From contig NZ_CP139970.1 of NCBI RefSeq assembly GCF_034424545.1, positions 744,001-808,000 of the forward strand: a stretch of DNA of 64,000 nt. The letters run 5' to 3'. Shown one piece after another: positions 25,430-36,053 of this stretch. Position 1 is the stretch's first letter, and the number at the start of each line of letters is the position of its first letter. The position numbers were made by a program, and so were the translations under genes. This DNA comes from Trinickia caryophylli (GTDB lineage: Bacteria > Pseudomonadota > Gammaproteobacteria > Burkholderiales > Burkholderiaceae). The notes below the pieces were generated by a model that searched no databases, was not told the DNA's origin, and saw only the letters and a program-made list of their open reading frames with translations.

Positions 25430-25978
25430 TCAATAGCCGCCCTTCTTGCCGATGCCCGCGAACGGGAAGTCGTATTCGATCGTGATGGGCTTGAACCACG
25501 GGCCAACACCCGTTTCCTTGTCGACGTGACGGCCGAACGCCATATGACCGGTTTGCATCGGCGGATTGATCACGAGCTTCAGGTGGTACTTGCCGGGGCC
25601 GGCCAGCTTGACGTTGTCGCCATAGTGCGGGCCGTCATCCGCCACCATCGCCATCAGGTCGCCCTTGGCCGAAAAACTGGAGCCCGGCTTCGTCAGCTCG
25701 TACGTCACCTGCAGGTACGGCATCCAATCGCCCTCGGCGAAACCCGTCGGGTTGTTCTTCACCGCGTGGATATCGGCCTCGAGGTGGACGTCCGAGTCCG
25801 ACGCCTTGCGCATCATGCCTTCCGGATCCATCGTGATCGGCTGAAGATAAACGGCGCCAATCTCCATGCCGCCTGCGATTTTTTGTTTGCCGATCGGGTA
25901 TTCAGCGGCCGAAGCCGTCATCGCGACCGTTGCCGCCGCGGCCACGAGGCCGCCGCGAATCCAGAAAGAACGCTGCAT
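25430..25978 (-). CDS. ftrA: P19-like periplasmic iron-binding protein FtrA
   Basis: A 182-residue periplasmic protein of the P19/Tpd family, with a signal peptide of about 24 residues (VAMTASA|AEYP). Family features include GGMEIGAVYLQPI, DVHLEADIHA (metal-binding His and acidic residues), PYLQVTYEL, and NPPMQTGHMAFGRHVD rich in Met/His. It binds iron, and in relatives also copper, and delivers it to FTR1. First gene of the ftr operon with a Fur-box-like site upstream. Start at ATG 25978 gives a proper signal peptide. Confidence 0.92.
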   Translation of the reverse strand: MQRSFWIRGGLVAAAATVAMTASAAEYPIGKQKIAGGMEIGAVYLQPITMDPEGMMRKASDSDVHLEADIHAVKNNPTGFAEGDWMPYLQVTYELTKPGSSFSAKGDLMAMVADDGPHYGDNVKLAGPGKYHLKLVINPPMQTGHMAFGRHVDKETGVGPWFKPITIEYDFPFAGIGKKGGY

Positions 25979-26072
25979 CGAAACTCCTTCGTAGAAAAAA
26001 GCGTCGTGAGCTTTGCGCACGCACGCCGAGAACCGTCTTGACAATGGTTCGCGGCAATATAAGACGAACGCA

Positions 26073-26094
26073 AATGCGAACGATTATCAATTGC
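26073..26094 (-). promoter_or_regulatory. Fur-box-like site upstream of ftrABCD
   Basis: The stretch containing ATGCGAACGATTATCAATTG (26075-26094) reads on the minus strand as TTGATAATCGTTCGCAT, a Fur-like inverted repeat of GATAAT type. It lies about 95 bases upstream of the ftrA start. Confidence 0.6.
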
Positions 26095-26166
26095 GCATAA
26101 GTCTAGCACTGATCCGCCTGGCAAACAAATAGTGGACGGGGGTGCGGCAAAGTGCGGCAGCGTCGC

Positions 26167-28266
<2,100 letters not shown>

Positions 28267-28530
28267 GAGGAGGCGGGCGTCCTTCGCCGACAAAAACACT
28301 ATTTTAGCGTCTCACGGCCACGCGAGTCGCCCACCCGCCGCGCCCGCCGGCGCGTCTTTTCCGCTCGATGGCCGAAAACGGCACGAAGCCGCCGTCGGAT
28401 TCGTTACAATTATGCTCTGCGCACTCGCCGCCGGCGGGGCCGCCCGTTAGCCGCAAGCGTGACGGAGCGCGTCGCCCACGCTCGCCGTCGCGAGGCAATC
28501 CGCCCGTTTCTCACTACGCCGATACACACC

Positions 28531-29730
28531 ATGTCCCTGTTTTCCGCTGTCGAACTCGCCCCTCGCGATCCGATCCTCGGCCTCAACGAGGCGTTCAACG
28601 CCGACCCGCGTCCGACCAAGGTCAACCTCGGCGTCGGCGTCTACACCAACGAAGAAGGCAAGATTCCCCTTCTGCGCGCGGTGCGCGAGGCGGAAAAGGC
28701 GCGTGTCGACGCGGCGCTGCCGCGCGGCTACCTGCCGATCGAAGGCATCGCCGCCTACGATGCGGCCGTGCAAAAGCTGCTCTTCGGCGAGAATTCGCCC
28801 CTCATCGCGGCCGGCCGCGTCGTGACGGCGCAGGCCCTCGGCGGCACTGGCGCGCTCAAGATCGGCGCGGACTTCCTCAAGCGGCTCAACCCGGGCGCGA
28901 AGGTGGCCATCAGCGATCCGAGCTGGGAAAACCATCGCGCGCTGTTCGAAGGAGCAGGCTTCGAAGTCGTCGCCTACCCCTACTACGACGCGGCAACGCA
29001 CGGCGTCGATTTCGCGGCGATGCTCGACACGCTCAACAGCTACGCGCAAGGCACGATCGTCGTGCTGCACGCCTGCTGCCACAATCCCACGGGCGTCGAT
29101 CTGAGCGAAGCGCAGTGGAAGCAGATCGTCGAAGTCGTGAAGGCGCGCAACCTTGTGCCGTTCCTCGACATCGCCTATCAAGGCTTCGGCGACGGCATCG
29201 ACGCCGACGCCTTCGCCGTGCGCCTGTTCGCCGCGGCAGAGCTCAACGCATTCGTCTCGTCGTCGTTCTCCAAGTCGTTCTCGCTCTACGGCGAACGCAT
29301 CGGCGCACTGTCGGTCATCACCGGCAGCAAGGAAGAAGCCGCCCGCGTGCTCTCGCAGCTCAAGCGCGTGATTCGCACGAACTACTCGAACCCGCCGACG
29401 CACGGCGGCTCGATCGTGGCCACGGTGCTCGGCACGCCCGCCCTGCGCGCCACGTGGGAGGAAGAGCTCGGCGAAATGCGCGACCGCATCCGCGCGATGC
29501 GCAATGGCCTCGTCGAGCGCCTGAAAGCCGCCGGTGTCGCGCGCGACTTCGGCTTCGTGAATGCGCAACGCGGCATGTTCTCGTACTCGGGCCTCACGGC
29601 CGCGCAAGTGGATCGTCTGCGCGAAGAATTCGGCATTTATGCGGTCGGCACGGGGCGCATTTGCGTGGCCGCGCTCAACACGCGCAACATCGACGTGGTC
29701 GCGAACGCGATCGCGCAAGTGCTCAAGTAA
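28531..29730 (+). CDS. tyrB: Aromatic/aspartate aminotransferase (class I)
   Basis: PLP-dependent transaminase of 399 residues. The PLP-binding Lys lies in SSFSKSFSLYGERIG, and HACCHNPTGVDLS contains the conserved NPTG. The TyrB/AspC-type opening is LGLNEAFNADPRPTKVNLGVGVY. It interconverts aromatic amino acids or aspartate with their keto acids; the sequence does not decide the preference, so tyrB is the likelier label. A -10 like TACAAT lies at 28405-28410. A strong bidirectional terminator follows. Confidence 0.9.
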   Translation: MSLFSAVELAPRDPILGLNEAFNADPRPTKVNLGVGVYTNEEGKIPLLRAVREAEKARVDAALPRGYLPIEGIAAYDAAVQKLLFGENSPLIAAGRVVTAQALGGTGALKIGADFLKRLNPGAKVAISDPSWENHRALFEGAGFEVVAYPYYDAATHGVDFAAMLDTLNSYAQGTIVVLHACCHNPTGVDLSEAQWKQIVEVVKARNLVPFLDIAYQGFGDGIDADAFAVRLFAAAELNAFVSSSFSKSFSLYGERIGALSVITGSKEEAARVLSQLKRVIRTNYSNPPTHGGSIVATVLGTPALRATWEEELGEMRDRIRAMRNGLVERLKAAGVARDFGFVNAQRGMFSYSGLTAAQVDRLREEFGIYAVGTGRICVAALNTRNIDVVANAIAQVLK

Positions 29731-29784
29731 CCCGCATTCCGCCGTGCCGCCGCGCGAATGCGGCGGCACGGCGGCCGCAAACAA

Positions 29785-29825
29785 AAAAAGCGGCACTCAT
29801 CGTTCGTCGATGGGTGCCGCTTTTT
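29785..29825. terminator. Bidirectional intrinsic terminator
   Basis: AAAAAGCGGCAC-CATCG pairs with CGATG-GTGCCGCTTTTT around a short TTCGT loop (29785-29825). A-tract and T-tract on either side allow it to end both the aminotransferase and the leftward patatin transcript. Confidence 0.9.
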
Positions 29826-29952
29826 CGTGTTGACGCGCGCCGCTCGGAACCCGCCTCGCGCCGCCGAGAGGCTGCGCCGCGATCCATGGCCGCTTCGATC
29901 GCCCGCCTTCGCATCGGCGCCCCTGCGCTCGACAGACGGAGACGGCAGGCAT

Positions 29953-31182
29953 TCAACGGGAATCGCGATGAATGTCGTGCGTGACGAAACCTGCGTCGTT
30001 ATCGGGGATATCGAGCCAGCCCGGCTGCGCGAGGCTCGCGCGGATGTCCTGCAACCCGCTTTTCCAGTGCAGGCGCATTGTCGAGAGACCGAACTGGTAA
30101 TCCTTGAAATTCCCCTCGAATTCCTTGTTGCGATAAATGAGGTGAAAGACGTTGTAGCGCTTCGACGTCGAAAGCTCTTCGGCGAGCTTGCACCACGGAT
30201 CCGCACGATGCTCGGGGGCGATGCGCTGCAGCAGCTCGCGCAGGACGTGCCGATAGCGCTGCGAATGCTGAAGCACGTCGGTCACGAGCCGCGTACGGCT
30301 CGAGTACTGGATGTCCTTGATACGGCCCTGCACGTCGGTGATATTGTCCGGCACGGGCCCAATCGCGCTCCAGAGGTCCACCTGGAACGCGAGCGTATCG
30401 CGGCGCGGCGAAGCCTGCACGACCTCCCAGAGCGGCGTGTTGGACATCAGCCCGCCGTCCCAGAAATACTCGCCGTCGATCTCCGTTGCGGGAAACCCGG
30501 GGGGCAGCGAGGCCGAGGCGATGATGTGCTCGGCCCGCAACGTCGTGCGCATATTGTCGAAATACGCGAAGTTGCCCGTGCCGACGTTGACAGCCGCAAC
30601 CGATACCCGCATTTCCTTCGAGTTGATCCGGTCGAAGTCGCACAGGCGCTCGAGCGTGGCCTTGAGCGGTGCGGTGTCGTACCAGCTGACCGTCTCGGGC
30701 TTGCCGATGGTAAACGGCAGCGGAGGCGGCAGTCGCGGCACGAAAAAGCCCTTCTGCCCTTCCACGAGCGCGCTCACCGCCTGCATCGCCGTGAAGGCCG
30801 TGCGCACCATCTCGTTCGATTCGAAGAATGCGCGCTCGATAGAGGGCGGCAGCGTTACGCCGTGCGCCGGCTGGCAAATCGTTTCCCAGAACTCGCGCAG
30901 CTTCGGGACGCGATCGGCCGGCGCGTTGCCGGCGATGACCGCCGTATTGATCGCGCCGATCGATATGCCCGCCAACCAGTTCGGCTCGATGCCCGCTTCG
31001 TACAGGCCCTCGTAGACACCGGCCTGATAGGCGCCGAGCGCCCCACCGCCCTGCAGCACGAGCGCAACCGACTCATAAGGGGGCAGCACGATGCGTGCAT
31101 TCGCCGGCGCGGCCGAAGCGTCGCCGGCAGCTGCTCCCGGCGACGCTTCGGCCCGCATGGAGGCGCTGCGATGCTCGGCCAT
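29953..31182 (-). CDS. Patatin-like phospholipase (DUF3734-containing)
   Basis: A 409-residue hydrolase. The patatin catalytic dyad is intact: the oxyanion-hole glycines LVLQGGGALGAYQAGV, the nucleophile Ser in GISIGAIN (GxSxG) and the catalytic Asp in FWDGGLMSN (DGG). The C-terminal 100 or so residues (RNKEFEGNFKDYQF) resemble DUF3734 of this bacterial subgroup. It lies 16 bp after the hydroxybutyrate dehydrogenase gene and likely forms an operon with it. That suggests a role in poly-3-hydroxybutyrate or lipid turnover, an inference from context only. Confidence 0.88.
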   Translation of the reverse strand: MAEHRSASMRAEASPGAAAGDASAAPANARIVLPPYESVALVLQGGGALGAYQAGVYEGLYEAGIEPNWLAGISIGAINTAVIAGNAPADRVPKLREFWETICQPAHGVTLPPSIERAFFESNEMVRTAFTAMQAVSALVEGQKGFFVPRLPPPLPFTIGKPETVSWYDTAPLKATLERLCDFDRINSKEMRVSVAAVNVGTGNFAYFDNMRTTLRAEHIIASASLPPGFPATEIDGEYFWDGGLMSNTPLWEVVQASPRRDTLAFQVDLWSAIGPVPDNITDVQGRIKDIQYSSRTRLVTDVLQHSQRYRHVLRELLQRIAPEHRADPWCKLAEELSTSKRYNVFHLIYRNKEFEGNFKDYQFGLSTMRLHWKSGLQDIRASLAQPGWLDIPDNDAGFVTHDIHRDSR

Positions 31183-31198
31183 CGTCGGCCTCCTTCGG

Positions 31199-31996
31199 TT
31201 ATTGCATGTACCAGCCGTGGCTCACGACGACCGATTGCCCCGTAAGCGCCGCGCTCGGGAATGTACAGAGAAAGAGTACCGTTTGCGCCACATCCTGAAC
31301 GGTGGTGAACACGCCGTCGACGGTCTGGCCGAGCATCACGCGCTTCACGACCTCCTCCTCGCTGATGCCAAGCTCCTTTGCCTGCTCGGGAATCTGCTTG
31401 TCGACGAGCGGCGTGCGCACGAAGCCCGGACACACGACATGTGAACGAACGTTGTGCGCGGCGCCCTCTTTTGCGAGTACGCGCGCCAAGCCGAGCAGCG
31501 CGTGCTTGGCCGCGACATAAGCGGACTTGAGCGGCGAGGCCTCGTGTGAATGCACCGAGCCCATGTAGATCACCACACCGCCGCGATTGTCGCGATACAT
31601 GTGCTTGAGCGCCGCCTTGGTGGTCAGGAAGGCACCGTCGAGATGGATGGCCTGCATCTTCTTCCAATCGGAAAACGCATAGTTTTCGATCGGATTGACG
31701 ATCTGGATGCCGGCATTCGACACGAGGATGTCGACGGAGCCGAACTTCTCCGCCACGGTATCGATGCCATGGGTCACCGACGCTTCGTCGGTCACATCCA
31801 TGGCAACCGCGATCGCCTTGCCGCCCGCCTTGGCGATTTCGTCGGCCACGGTCTGCGCCGCGGCCAGGTTGATATCGGCAATGGCAAGCGCCGCGCCTTG
31901 TGCCGCAAGCGTCAGCGCGATCTCCTTGCCGATGCCGCTGGCCGCACCGGTCACGACCGCGGCTTTGCCGTTCAAGCTGGTGTTCAACGAGGACAT
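31199..31996 (-). CDS. bdhA: 3-hydroxybutyrate dehydrogenase
   Basis: SDR-family NAD-dependent enzyme of 265 residues that interconverts 3-hydroxybutyrate and acetoacetate. It has the cofactor-binding [16 protein letters not shown] motif ([13 protein letters not shown]), catalytic Ser of [16 protein letters not shown], and [10 protein letters not shown] (YxxxK). The closing VSHGWYMQ is typical of BDH. Start ATG 31996 ([10 protein letters not shown]) has GGAGAG upstream. First gene of a two-gene operon with the patatin. It fits the poly-hydroxybutyrate cycle usual in this group of bacteria. Confidence 0.9.
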   Translation of the reverse strand: MSSLNTSLNGKAAVVTGAASGIGKEIALTLAAQGAALAIADINLAAAQTVADEIAKAGGKAIAVAMDVTDEASVTHGIDTVAEKFGSVDILVSNAGIQIVNPIENYAFSDWKKMQAIHLDGAFLTTKAALKHMYRDNRGGVVIYMGSVHSHEASPLKSAYVAAKHALLGLARVLAKEGAAHNVRSHVVCPGFVRTPLVDKQIPEQAKELGISEEEVVKRVMLGQTVDGVFTTVQDVAQTVLFLCTFPSAALTGQSVVVSHGWYMQ

Positions 31997-32360
31997 TGAA
32001 TATCTCTCCATCGATTCGAGCACAATGACACCATGGCGCCATGCCCCAACACAAGCTGGCCATACGGTATATGCCATTGAAGCATGACGCCTCGGCGCCC
32101 GCTTCGATCCCAGCCTGCCGCGCCATGACCGACGCCGCTATTGTGCACGAACGGCCGGCGCGCGTCGCGCACCCCCGCACGCCGCCCGGCGTCACGCGTC
32201 ACGCCGGGCGAACGCCGGGCAGCGCTTCGTGCAATGACGCCGAGGGCTTCGGAGCAACCGGCAACGCGCGATCGCTCGCGTACAATACCGAGCCTTCGCC
32301 TGCCGGGTGCCGCATCGGCTCCCGCACCGCGCCCCGCTCACGCTTTAACCCGGGCTCGAC
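31997..32360. promoter_or_regulatory. Divergent intergenic region, bdhA and rlmJ
   Basis: 364 bases, no gene supported. A perfect 10-bp inverted repeat (CGCCCGGCGT at 32183-32192, ACGCCGGGCG at 32201-32210) with a partial third copy following lies in the middle. A -10-like TACAAT sits at 32281-32286, 74 bases before rlmJ. Confidence 0.45.
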
Positions 32361-33206
32361 ATGCTCAGCTACCGCCACGCGTTTCATGCCGGCAATCATG
32401 CCGACGTTCTCAAGCACACGCTCGTCGTGCAGTTGCTGCGCCACCTCGCGCAGAAAGACAAAGCGTACTGGTATGTCGATACACATGCCGGGGCCGGCGT
32501 GTACGCGCTGACAGAAGGGTATGCGGCCAAAACGGCCGAGTTCGAAACCGGCATCGGCCGGCTGTGGCAACGCGACGATCTGCCCGCTGCGCTCGCCGAC
32601 TACGTCGATCAGGTGAGCGCGCTCAATCCCGACGGCGCGCTGCGCTATTACCCCGGTTCGCCCTATCTGGCGTGGCGGCTCATGCGAGAGCAGGATCGGA
32701 TGCGGCTGTTCGAAATGCACTCGACGGAAATCGACGTCCTGCGTCACAACTTTCGCGACGCCGGGCGCCGCGCAATGCTCTACGCGGGCGACGGCTTCGA
32801 GGGCATCAAGGCACTGCTGCCGCCCCCGCCGCGCCGGGCACTGGTGCTCGTAGACCCGTCCTACGAGGACAAGCGCGACTATGCACGTACGATCGCCTGT
32901 CTCGAAGGGTGCCTGAAGCGTTTCGCCACCGGTGTGTACGCGATCTGGTATCCGCAGGTCGTGCGGCCCGAATCGCAGCGCTTTGCGGAACAATTGAAGC
33001 GGCTGCAGCAAACCGACTGGCTGCACGTCACGCTGACGGTCAGCCGCCCGCCCGCCGACGGCTTCGGTTTATACGGCAGCGGAATGTTCGTCCTGAACCC
33101 GCCCTACAAGCTCGCGCAGACGATGAAGGAAACGCTGCCCTATCTCGTGCAAGCGCTGGGGCAGGATAGCGAAGCGAAGTTCAGCGTGGAATCGCGCATC
33201 GCCTGA
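32361..33206 (+). CDS. rlmJ: 23S rRNA (adenine2030-N6)-methyltransferase
   Basis: A 281-residue SAM-dependent enzyme that methylates A2030 in 23S rRNA. It opens with the family signature LSYRHAFHAGNHADVLKH and DTHAGAGVY (SAM site). The catalytic motif reads DPSYEDKRDY, with Ser where the E. coli enzyme has Pro in DPPYE. It also has GMFVLNPPYKL. Standalone gene. Confidence 0.92.
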   Translation: MLSYRHAFHAGNHADVLKHTLVVQLLRHLAQKDKAYWYVDTHAGAGVYALTEGYAAKTAEFETGIGRLWQRDDLPAALADYVDQVSALNPDGALRYYPGSPYLAWRLMREQDRMRLFEMHSTEIDVLRHNFRDAGRRAMLYAGDGFEGIKALLPPPPRRALVLVDPSYEDKRDYARTIACLEGCLKRFATGVYAIWYPQVVRPESQRFAEQLKRLQQTDWLHVTLTVSRPPADGFGLYGSGMFVLNPPYKLAQTMKETLPYLVQALGQDSEAKFSVESRIA

Positions 33207-33212
33207 GCGAGA

Positions 33213-33545
33213 TCACTGGCCGTTCGTGCGCGGACGGTAGACGGCGCGCGGCACCGAAGCGCCGCCACCCATGTCGATATAGGGCGAGACGATGATCGGC
33301 GGCTGGGCCGCCGGGGCGTATTCCGGCAGTGTGGCGGCCGTTGGCGCGGCTACCATCGGCTGACGCGACAGCGGCGCGTTTTGCAGCACGATGCCGCTGT
33401 GCCCATCGTGAATGCCCGTTTGGGTGTCGAGCACGACGGGCGGCCGATCGGAACCGGCGCGCGCAAGGCCGGCCTGCAGCAGCAGCAGCAACAGCAGCAG
33501 CAGCATTACGGCCAAACAGCGGAAAGAGGAAAAACGAGAGCGCAT
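33213..33545 (-). CDS. Small exported protein with poly-Leu signal peptide
   Basis: A 110-residue protein starting at ATG 33545. A long leucine run (ten consecutive Leu) forms the signal-peptide core, ending at AGLARA|GSD; it is encoded by a repetitive CTG/TTG tract (CAG/CAA on the plus strand, 33473-33506). The mature region is Pro/Ala-rich and contains VVLDTQTGIHDGHSG and a terminal YRPRTNGQ. No family recognised. Similar short secreted proteins occur in this bacterial group, so it may be a real but uncharacterised gene. Confidence 0.6.
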   Translation of the reverse strand: MRSRFSSFRCLAVMLLLLLLLLLQAGLARAGSDRPPVVLDTQTGIHDGHSGIVLQNAPLSRQPMVAAPTAATLPEYAPAAQPPIIVSPYIDMGGGASVPRAVYRPRTNGQ

Positions 33546-33731
33546 GGGAAAACGTCCACGGGCTGCGCGAATGCGCAGCTCAACGTTCACACCTTAGCGC
33601 GAGCGGAGCATTCCCGCCAGTCGGGCTTGCCGCTTCGGCATGACCCGACTCGGGACGAATCGCGGCGAGCGCGGCATGCCGGCTCGCGGGGGGTTCGCTA
33701 CCCGGCGGATTCGGCCGGCGCGCGATGACTA

Positions 33732-33878
33732 TTACTGCGTGTAGCCGTTGCTTTCGAGCGCGCGCAGGCGCCGTTCGAGATCGACGATATCCGTCGAGGA
33801 AGCCAGATAGGCTTCGCGACGACGACGTTCGGCCGCTTCGAACCAGTTGCTGAGCTTTTCGAGGATGTAGGCAAGCAT
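33732..33878 (-). CDS. DUF3563 small protein
   Basis: A 48-residue protein from ATG 33878 with a GGAG ribosome-binding site (CTGGAGAACGTC then ATG). Its sequence MLAYILEKLSNWFEAAER, then RRREAYLASS, then a coiled helix DIVDLERRLRALES matches DUF3563 proteins. They are common in Burkholderia relatives but uncharacterised as far as I know. It is amphipathic and highly charged, probably helical. The upstream region (33879-34086) carries a possible NtrC site and sigma-54-like promoter. Confidence 0.75.
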   Translation of the reverse strand: MLAYILEKLSNWFEAAERRRREAYLASSTDIVDLERRLRALESNGYTQ

Positions 33879-33957
33879 GACGTTCTCCAGGGGCGGGAAC
33901 CCTCGTCGCTTCGACTAGGGATTTCCCGTAAAAGGGTTAACCCGGATTATAGTCATC

Positions 33958-34058
33958 TGCCCCAGAAGCGCCAGTGAAATGCTCGAATGCAGGGCATTCC
34001 GCTTTGGAATGGTGCAGCGGCACCCGAAAGCGCCGCAGCAATGCACCATACTTGTGCA
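33958..34058 (-). promoter_or_regulatory. Possible sigma-54/NtrC promoter of the DUF3563 gene
   Basis: On the minus strand TGGCGCTTCTGGGGCA (33973-33958) has the sigma-54 -24 TGGC and -12 GC dinucleotides in exact spacing, though the -12 TT is replaced by GG. About 70-85 bases upstream, TGCACCATACTTGTGCA (34042-34058) is a near match to the NtrC site TGCAC-YA-N3-T-GGTGCA, with a further TGGTGCA half-site at 34010-34016. A sigma-70-type TATAAT also lies nearby (33946-33951), so the sigma factor is uncertain. Confidence 0.4.
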
Positions 34059-34086
34059 ATTCCAGCAAACCCTTGTCGCAGAAGGG

Positions 34087-34497
34087 TCAATGGCAGGCGG
34101 CCGGCCCCTCCGAGCCGGCGAGCCGCTCGAGAATCGGGCAATCGGGGCGCTCATCGCCCCCGCAATGCGCCGCGAGATGTGCCAACGTGTCGCGCATTTC
34201 TGTCAGCTCGGCGATGCGTCGATCGAGTTCGGCCACGTGCCCGAGCGCGATCGTCTTTACTTCGGCGCTGGCGCGCGAACGGTCCTGCCACAAGGCAAGC
34301 AGCTTGCGGATGTCGTCCACGAGAAAACCCAACCGCCGGGCCTGCCGGATGAATCGCAGCGTATGGACCTCCGGCGTGCCGTAGACGCGATAGCCGGCTT
34401 CCGTCCGCGCGCGCGGCGCCAGCAGGCCGACACTTTCGTAGTAGCGGATCATTTTCGCCGTTACCCCGGATGCCCGGGCAGCTTCGCCAATGTTCAT
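34087..34497 (-). CDS. cueR: Copper-responsive MerR-family regulator
   Basis: A 136-residue MerR-type activator with an N-terminal winged helix (MNIGEAARASGVTAKMIRYY), dimerisation helix and metal loop. The two cysteines seven residues apart near the C-terminus (HCGGDERPDCPILERL) match the Cu(I)-binding loop of CueR. It is divergent from copZ. A CueR-like operator lies between them. Start ATG 34497 is favoured over the longer frame. Confidence 0.92.
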   Translation of the reverse strand: MNIGEAARASGVTAKMIRYYESVGLLAPRARTEAGYRVYGTPEVHTLRFIRQARRLGFLVDDIRKLLALWQDRSRASAEVKTIALGHVAELDRRIAELTEMRDTLAHLAAHCGGDERPDCPILERLAGSEGPAACH

Positions 34498-34534
34498 CGA
34501 TGAGTCCTTTCGAGCATGCACTTCGATGCGCCCA

Positions 34535-34567
34535 GCGTATACCTTCCCACCGTGGCAACGTATACGC
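34535..34567 (+). promoter_or_regulatory. CueR-type operator between cueR and copZ
   Basis: ACCTTCC (34541-34547), seven bases, then GCAACGT (34555-34561) resembles the E. coli CueR dyad ACCTTCC-N7-GGAAGGT, with two mismatches in the second half. It is enclosed by a perfect 8-bp outer inverted repeat, GCGTATAC (34535-34542) and GTATACGC (34560-34567). It lies about 70 bases before copZ. Confidence 0.6.
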
Positions 34568-34633
34568 TGATCATCTCAGAAGCGCCGGAACCGTGCTCGG
34601 GCGCCGGTATACTCACCTCCCAAGGAGAAAACG

Positions 34634-34843
34634 ATGATCGAATTCCAAGTCGAAGGCATGAGCTGCCAGCACTGCGTCGGCGCCGTCACCAAAGCGATCA
34701 AGGCCATCGACGCCCACGCCGACGTGCAAATCGAGCTCTCGAGCGGCATCGTGCGCGTCGACTCCGACGACACGCCCGAACGGTTCGGCGCGGCCATTTC
34801 GGACGCGGGCTACGACGTCAAGCGCGTCGCCCGCAGCGCGTGA
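34634..34843 (+). CDS. copZ: Copper chaperone (HMA domain)
   Basis: A 69-residue cytosolic chaperone consisting of a single HMA fold. The metal site GMSCQHCVGAV (MxCxxC) binds Cu(I). It would pass copper to an exporter, which is not encoded nearby. Ribosome-binding site AAGGAG precedes ATG 34634. Regulated by the divergent CueR in all likelihood. Confidence 0.93.
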   Translation: MIEFQVEGMSCQHCVGAVTKAIKAIDAHADVQIELSSGIVRVDSDDTPERFGAAISDAGYDVKRVARSA

Positions 34844-34850
34844 GCCTGCG

Positions 34851-35777
34851 ATGTTTCGCGTAGCCGTCATCGGCGCATCGGGTCTTGTTGGGCGCGCGCT
34901 CATGCGCGAACTGCAAGCCCGGCCCGACTGGGCCGTCGTGGGTACGGCCCATCGCCGCATTCGGGGCGCGCTGGTCCCGCTCGACCTGCGAGACGCGGCG
35001 GCGATCGAGGCCTTTTTCGCCCGGCACACGCCAGATGCGGTGGTCATCGCGGCGGCCGAGCGCCGGCCGGATGTCTGCGAGCAGGACCCGGCCAGCGCGC
35101 GCGCGCTCAACGTCGATGCGGTGCGGCTCGTTGCCGCAGCGGCACGGACCAGCGGCGCCTGGGTCCTGTCGATTTCCACCGATTATGTCTTCGATGGCAC
35201 CCGCCCGCCGTATCACACGCACGACGCGCCGAACCCGCTGAACGCTTATGGGCACAGCAAACTCGACGGCGAGCGCGCACTGGCCGACGCGACCGATTTC
35301 GGCTGCGTTTTGCGCTTGCCACTGCTTTACGGAGAGATTGCGGATTGGCATGAATCGGCCGTCACTTCTCTCGTACCCGCCGTCGTCGTCGCCGGCAAAG
35401 CCGGGGCGCCGCCCGCCGTCATGGACGCCTGGGCCACCCGCTACCCTACCTTCACCGGCGACGTCGCGTGCGTGATCCGGCAAATGCTCGAGCGTGCGCA
35501 AGCGGGCAACGCCCTGTGCGGCATCGCGCAGTGGTCCGGAGACGAGCCGATGACGAAGTTCGACATCGCGAACCGCATCGCACGCATTCTCCGTATCGAC
35601 GCCAAGGTCGTCCCGCAATACACTCCCGCAGACTCCACGCCGCGCCCGAAAGACTGTCACCTCGATTCGAGCCGGCTCGAAGCGCTCGGCGTCGGCCGTC
35701 GCACGCCGTTCGACCAGGCGCTGACAGAGGTGCTCGCATTCGGCCAGCGCGCCGGCCACCTTCCCGCGCTGCCCTGA
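34851..35777 (+). CDS. RmlD-like NAD(P)-dependent sugar reductase
   Basis: A 308-residue extended SDR protein. N-terminal Rossmann motif VAVIGASGLVGRALM. Catalytic YGHSKLDGE (YxxxK) is preceded by STDYVFDGTRPPYH, the hallmark of RmlD and of the MAT2B-like branch. RmlD reduces dTDP-4-keto-rhamnose, but no other rhamnose genes are near, so the substrate is uncertain. Seven bases after copZ, it may share its transcript, which would be an odd partner. Confidence 0.75.
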   Translation: MFRVAVIGASGLVGRALMRELQARPDWAVVGTAHRRIRGALVPLDLRDAAAIEAFFARHTPDAVVIAAAERRPDVCEQDPASARALNVDAVRLVAAAARTSGAWVLSISTDYVFDGTRPPYHTHDAPNPLNAYGHSKLDGERALADATDFGCVLRLPLLYGEIADWHESAVTSLVPAVVVAGKAGAPPAVMDAWATRYPTFTGDVACVIRQMLERAQAGNALCGIAQWSGDEPMTKFDIANRIARILRIDAKVVPQYTPADSTPRPKDCHLDSSRLEALGVGRRTPFDQALTEVLAFGQRAGHLPALP

Positions 35778-36053
35778 AGCCCGTACCCCCGCGCACGGCA
35801 GCGGCGGCGGCGGCGCGCAATCGATTAGGGCTGCCAATCAAATTCTGAATTCCGAAAGCACCGATCGCGGCGCGACGCGATCGATTGTGCTTGCGCGTAA
35901 GGGCATCGCCGCGCGTGCCCAGCGGGAATACACAGGGAAAACCCGCTGCTGCGCACCCCTCTCGTTTGCCCGCATCGTCTCAAGATTCATGGGGATTGGC
36001 CGATAAATAATCTGGCGCACATTCGCTTGTGGCCCGCCTGATGAATCTGCTCC

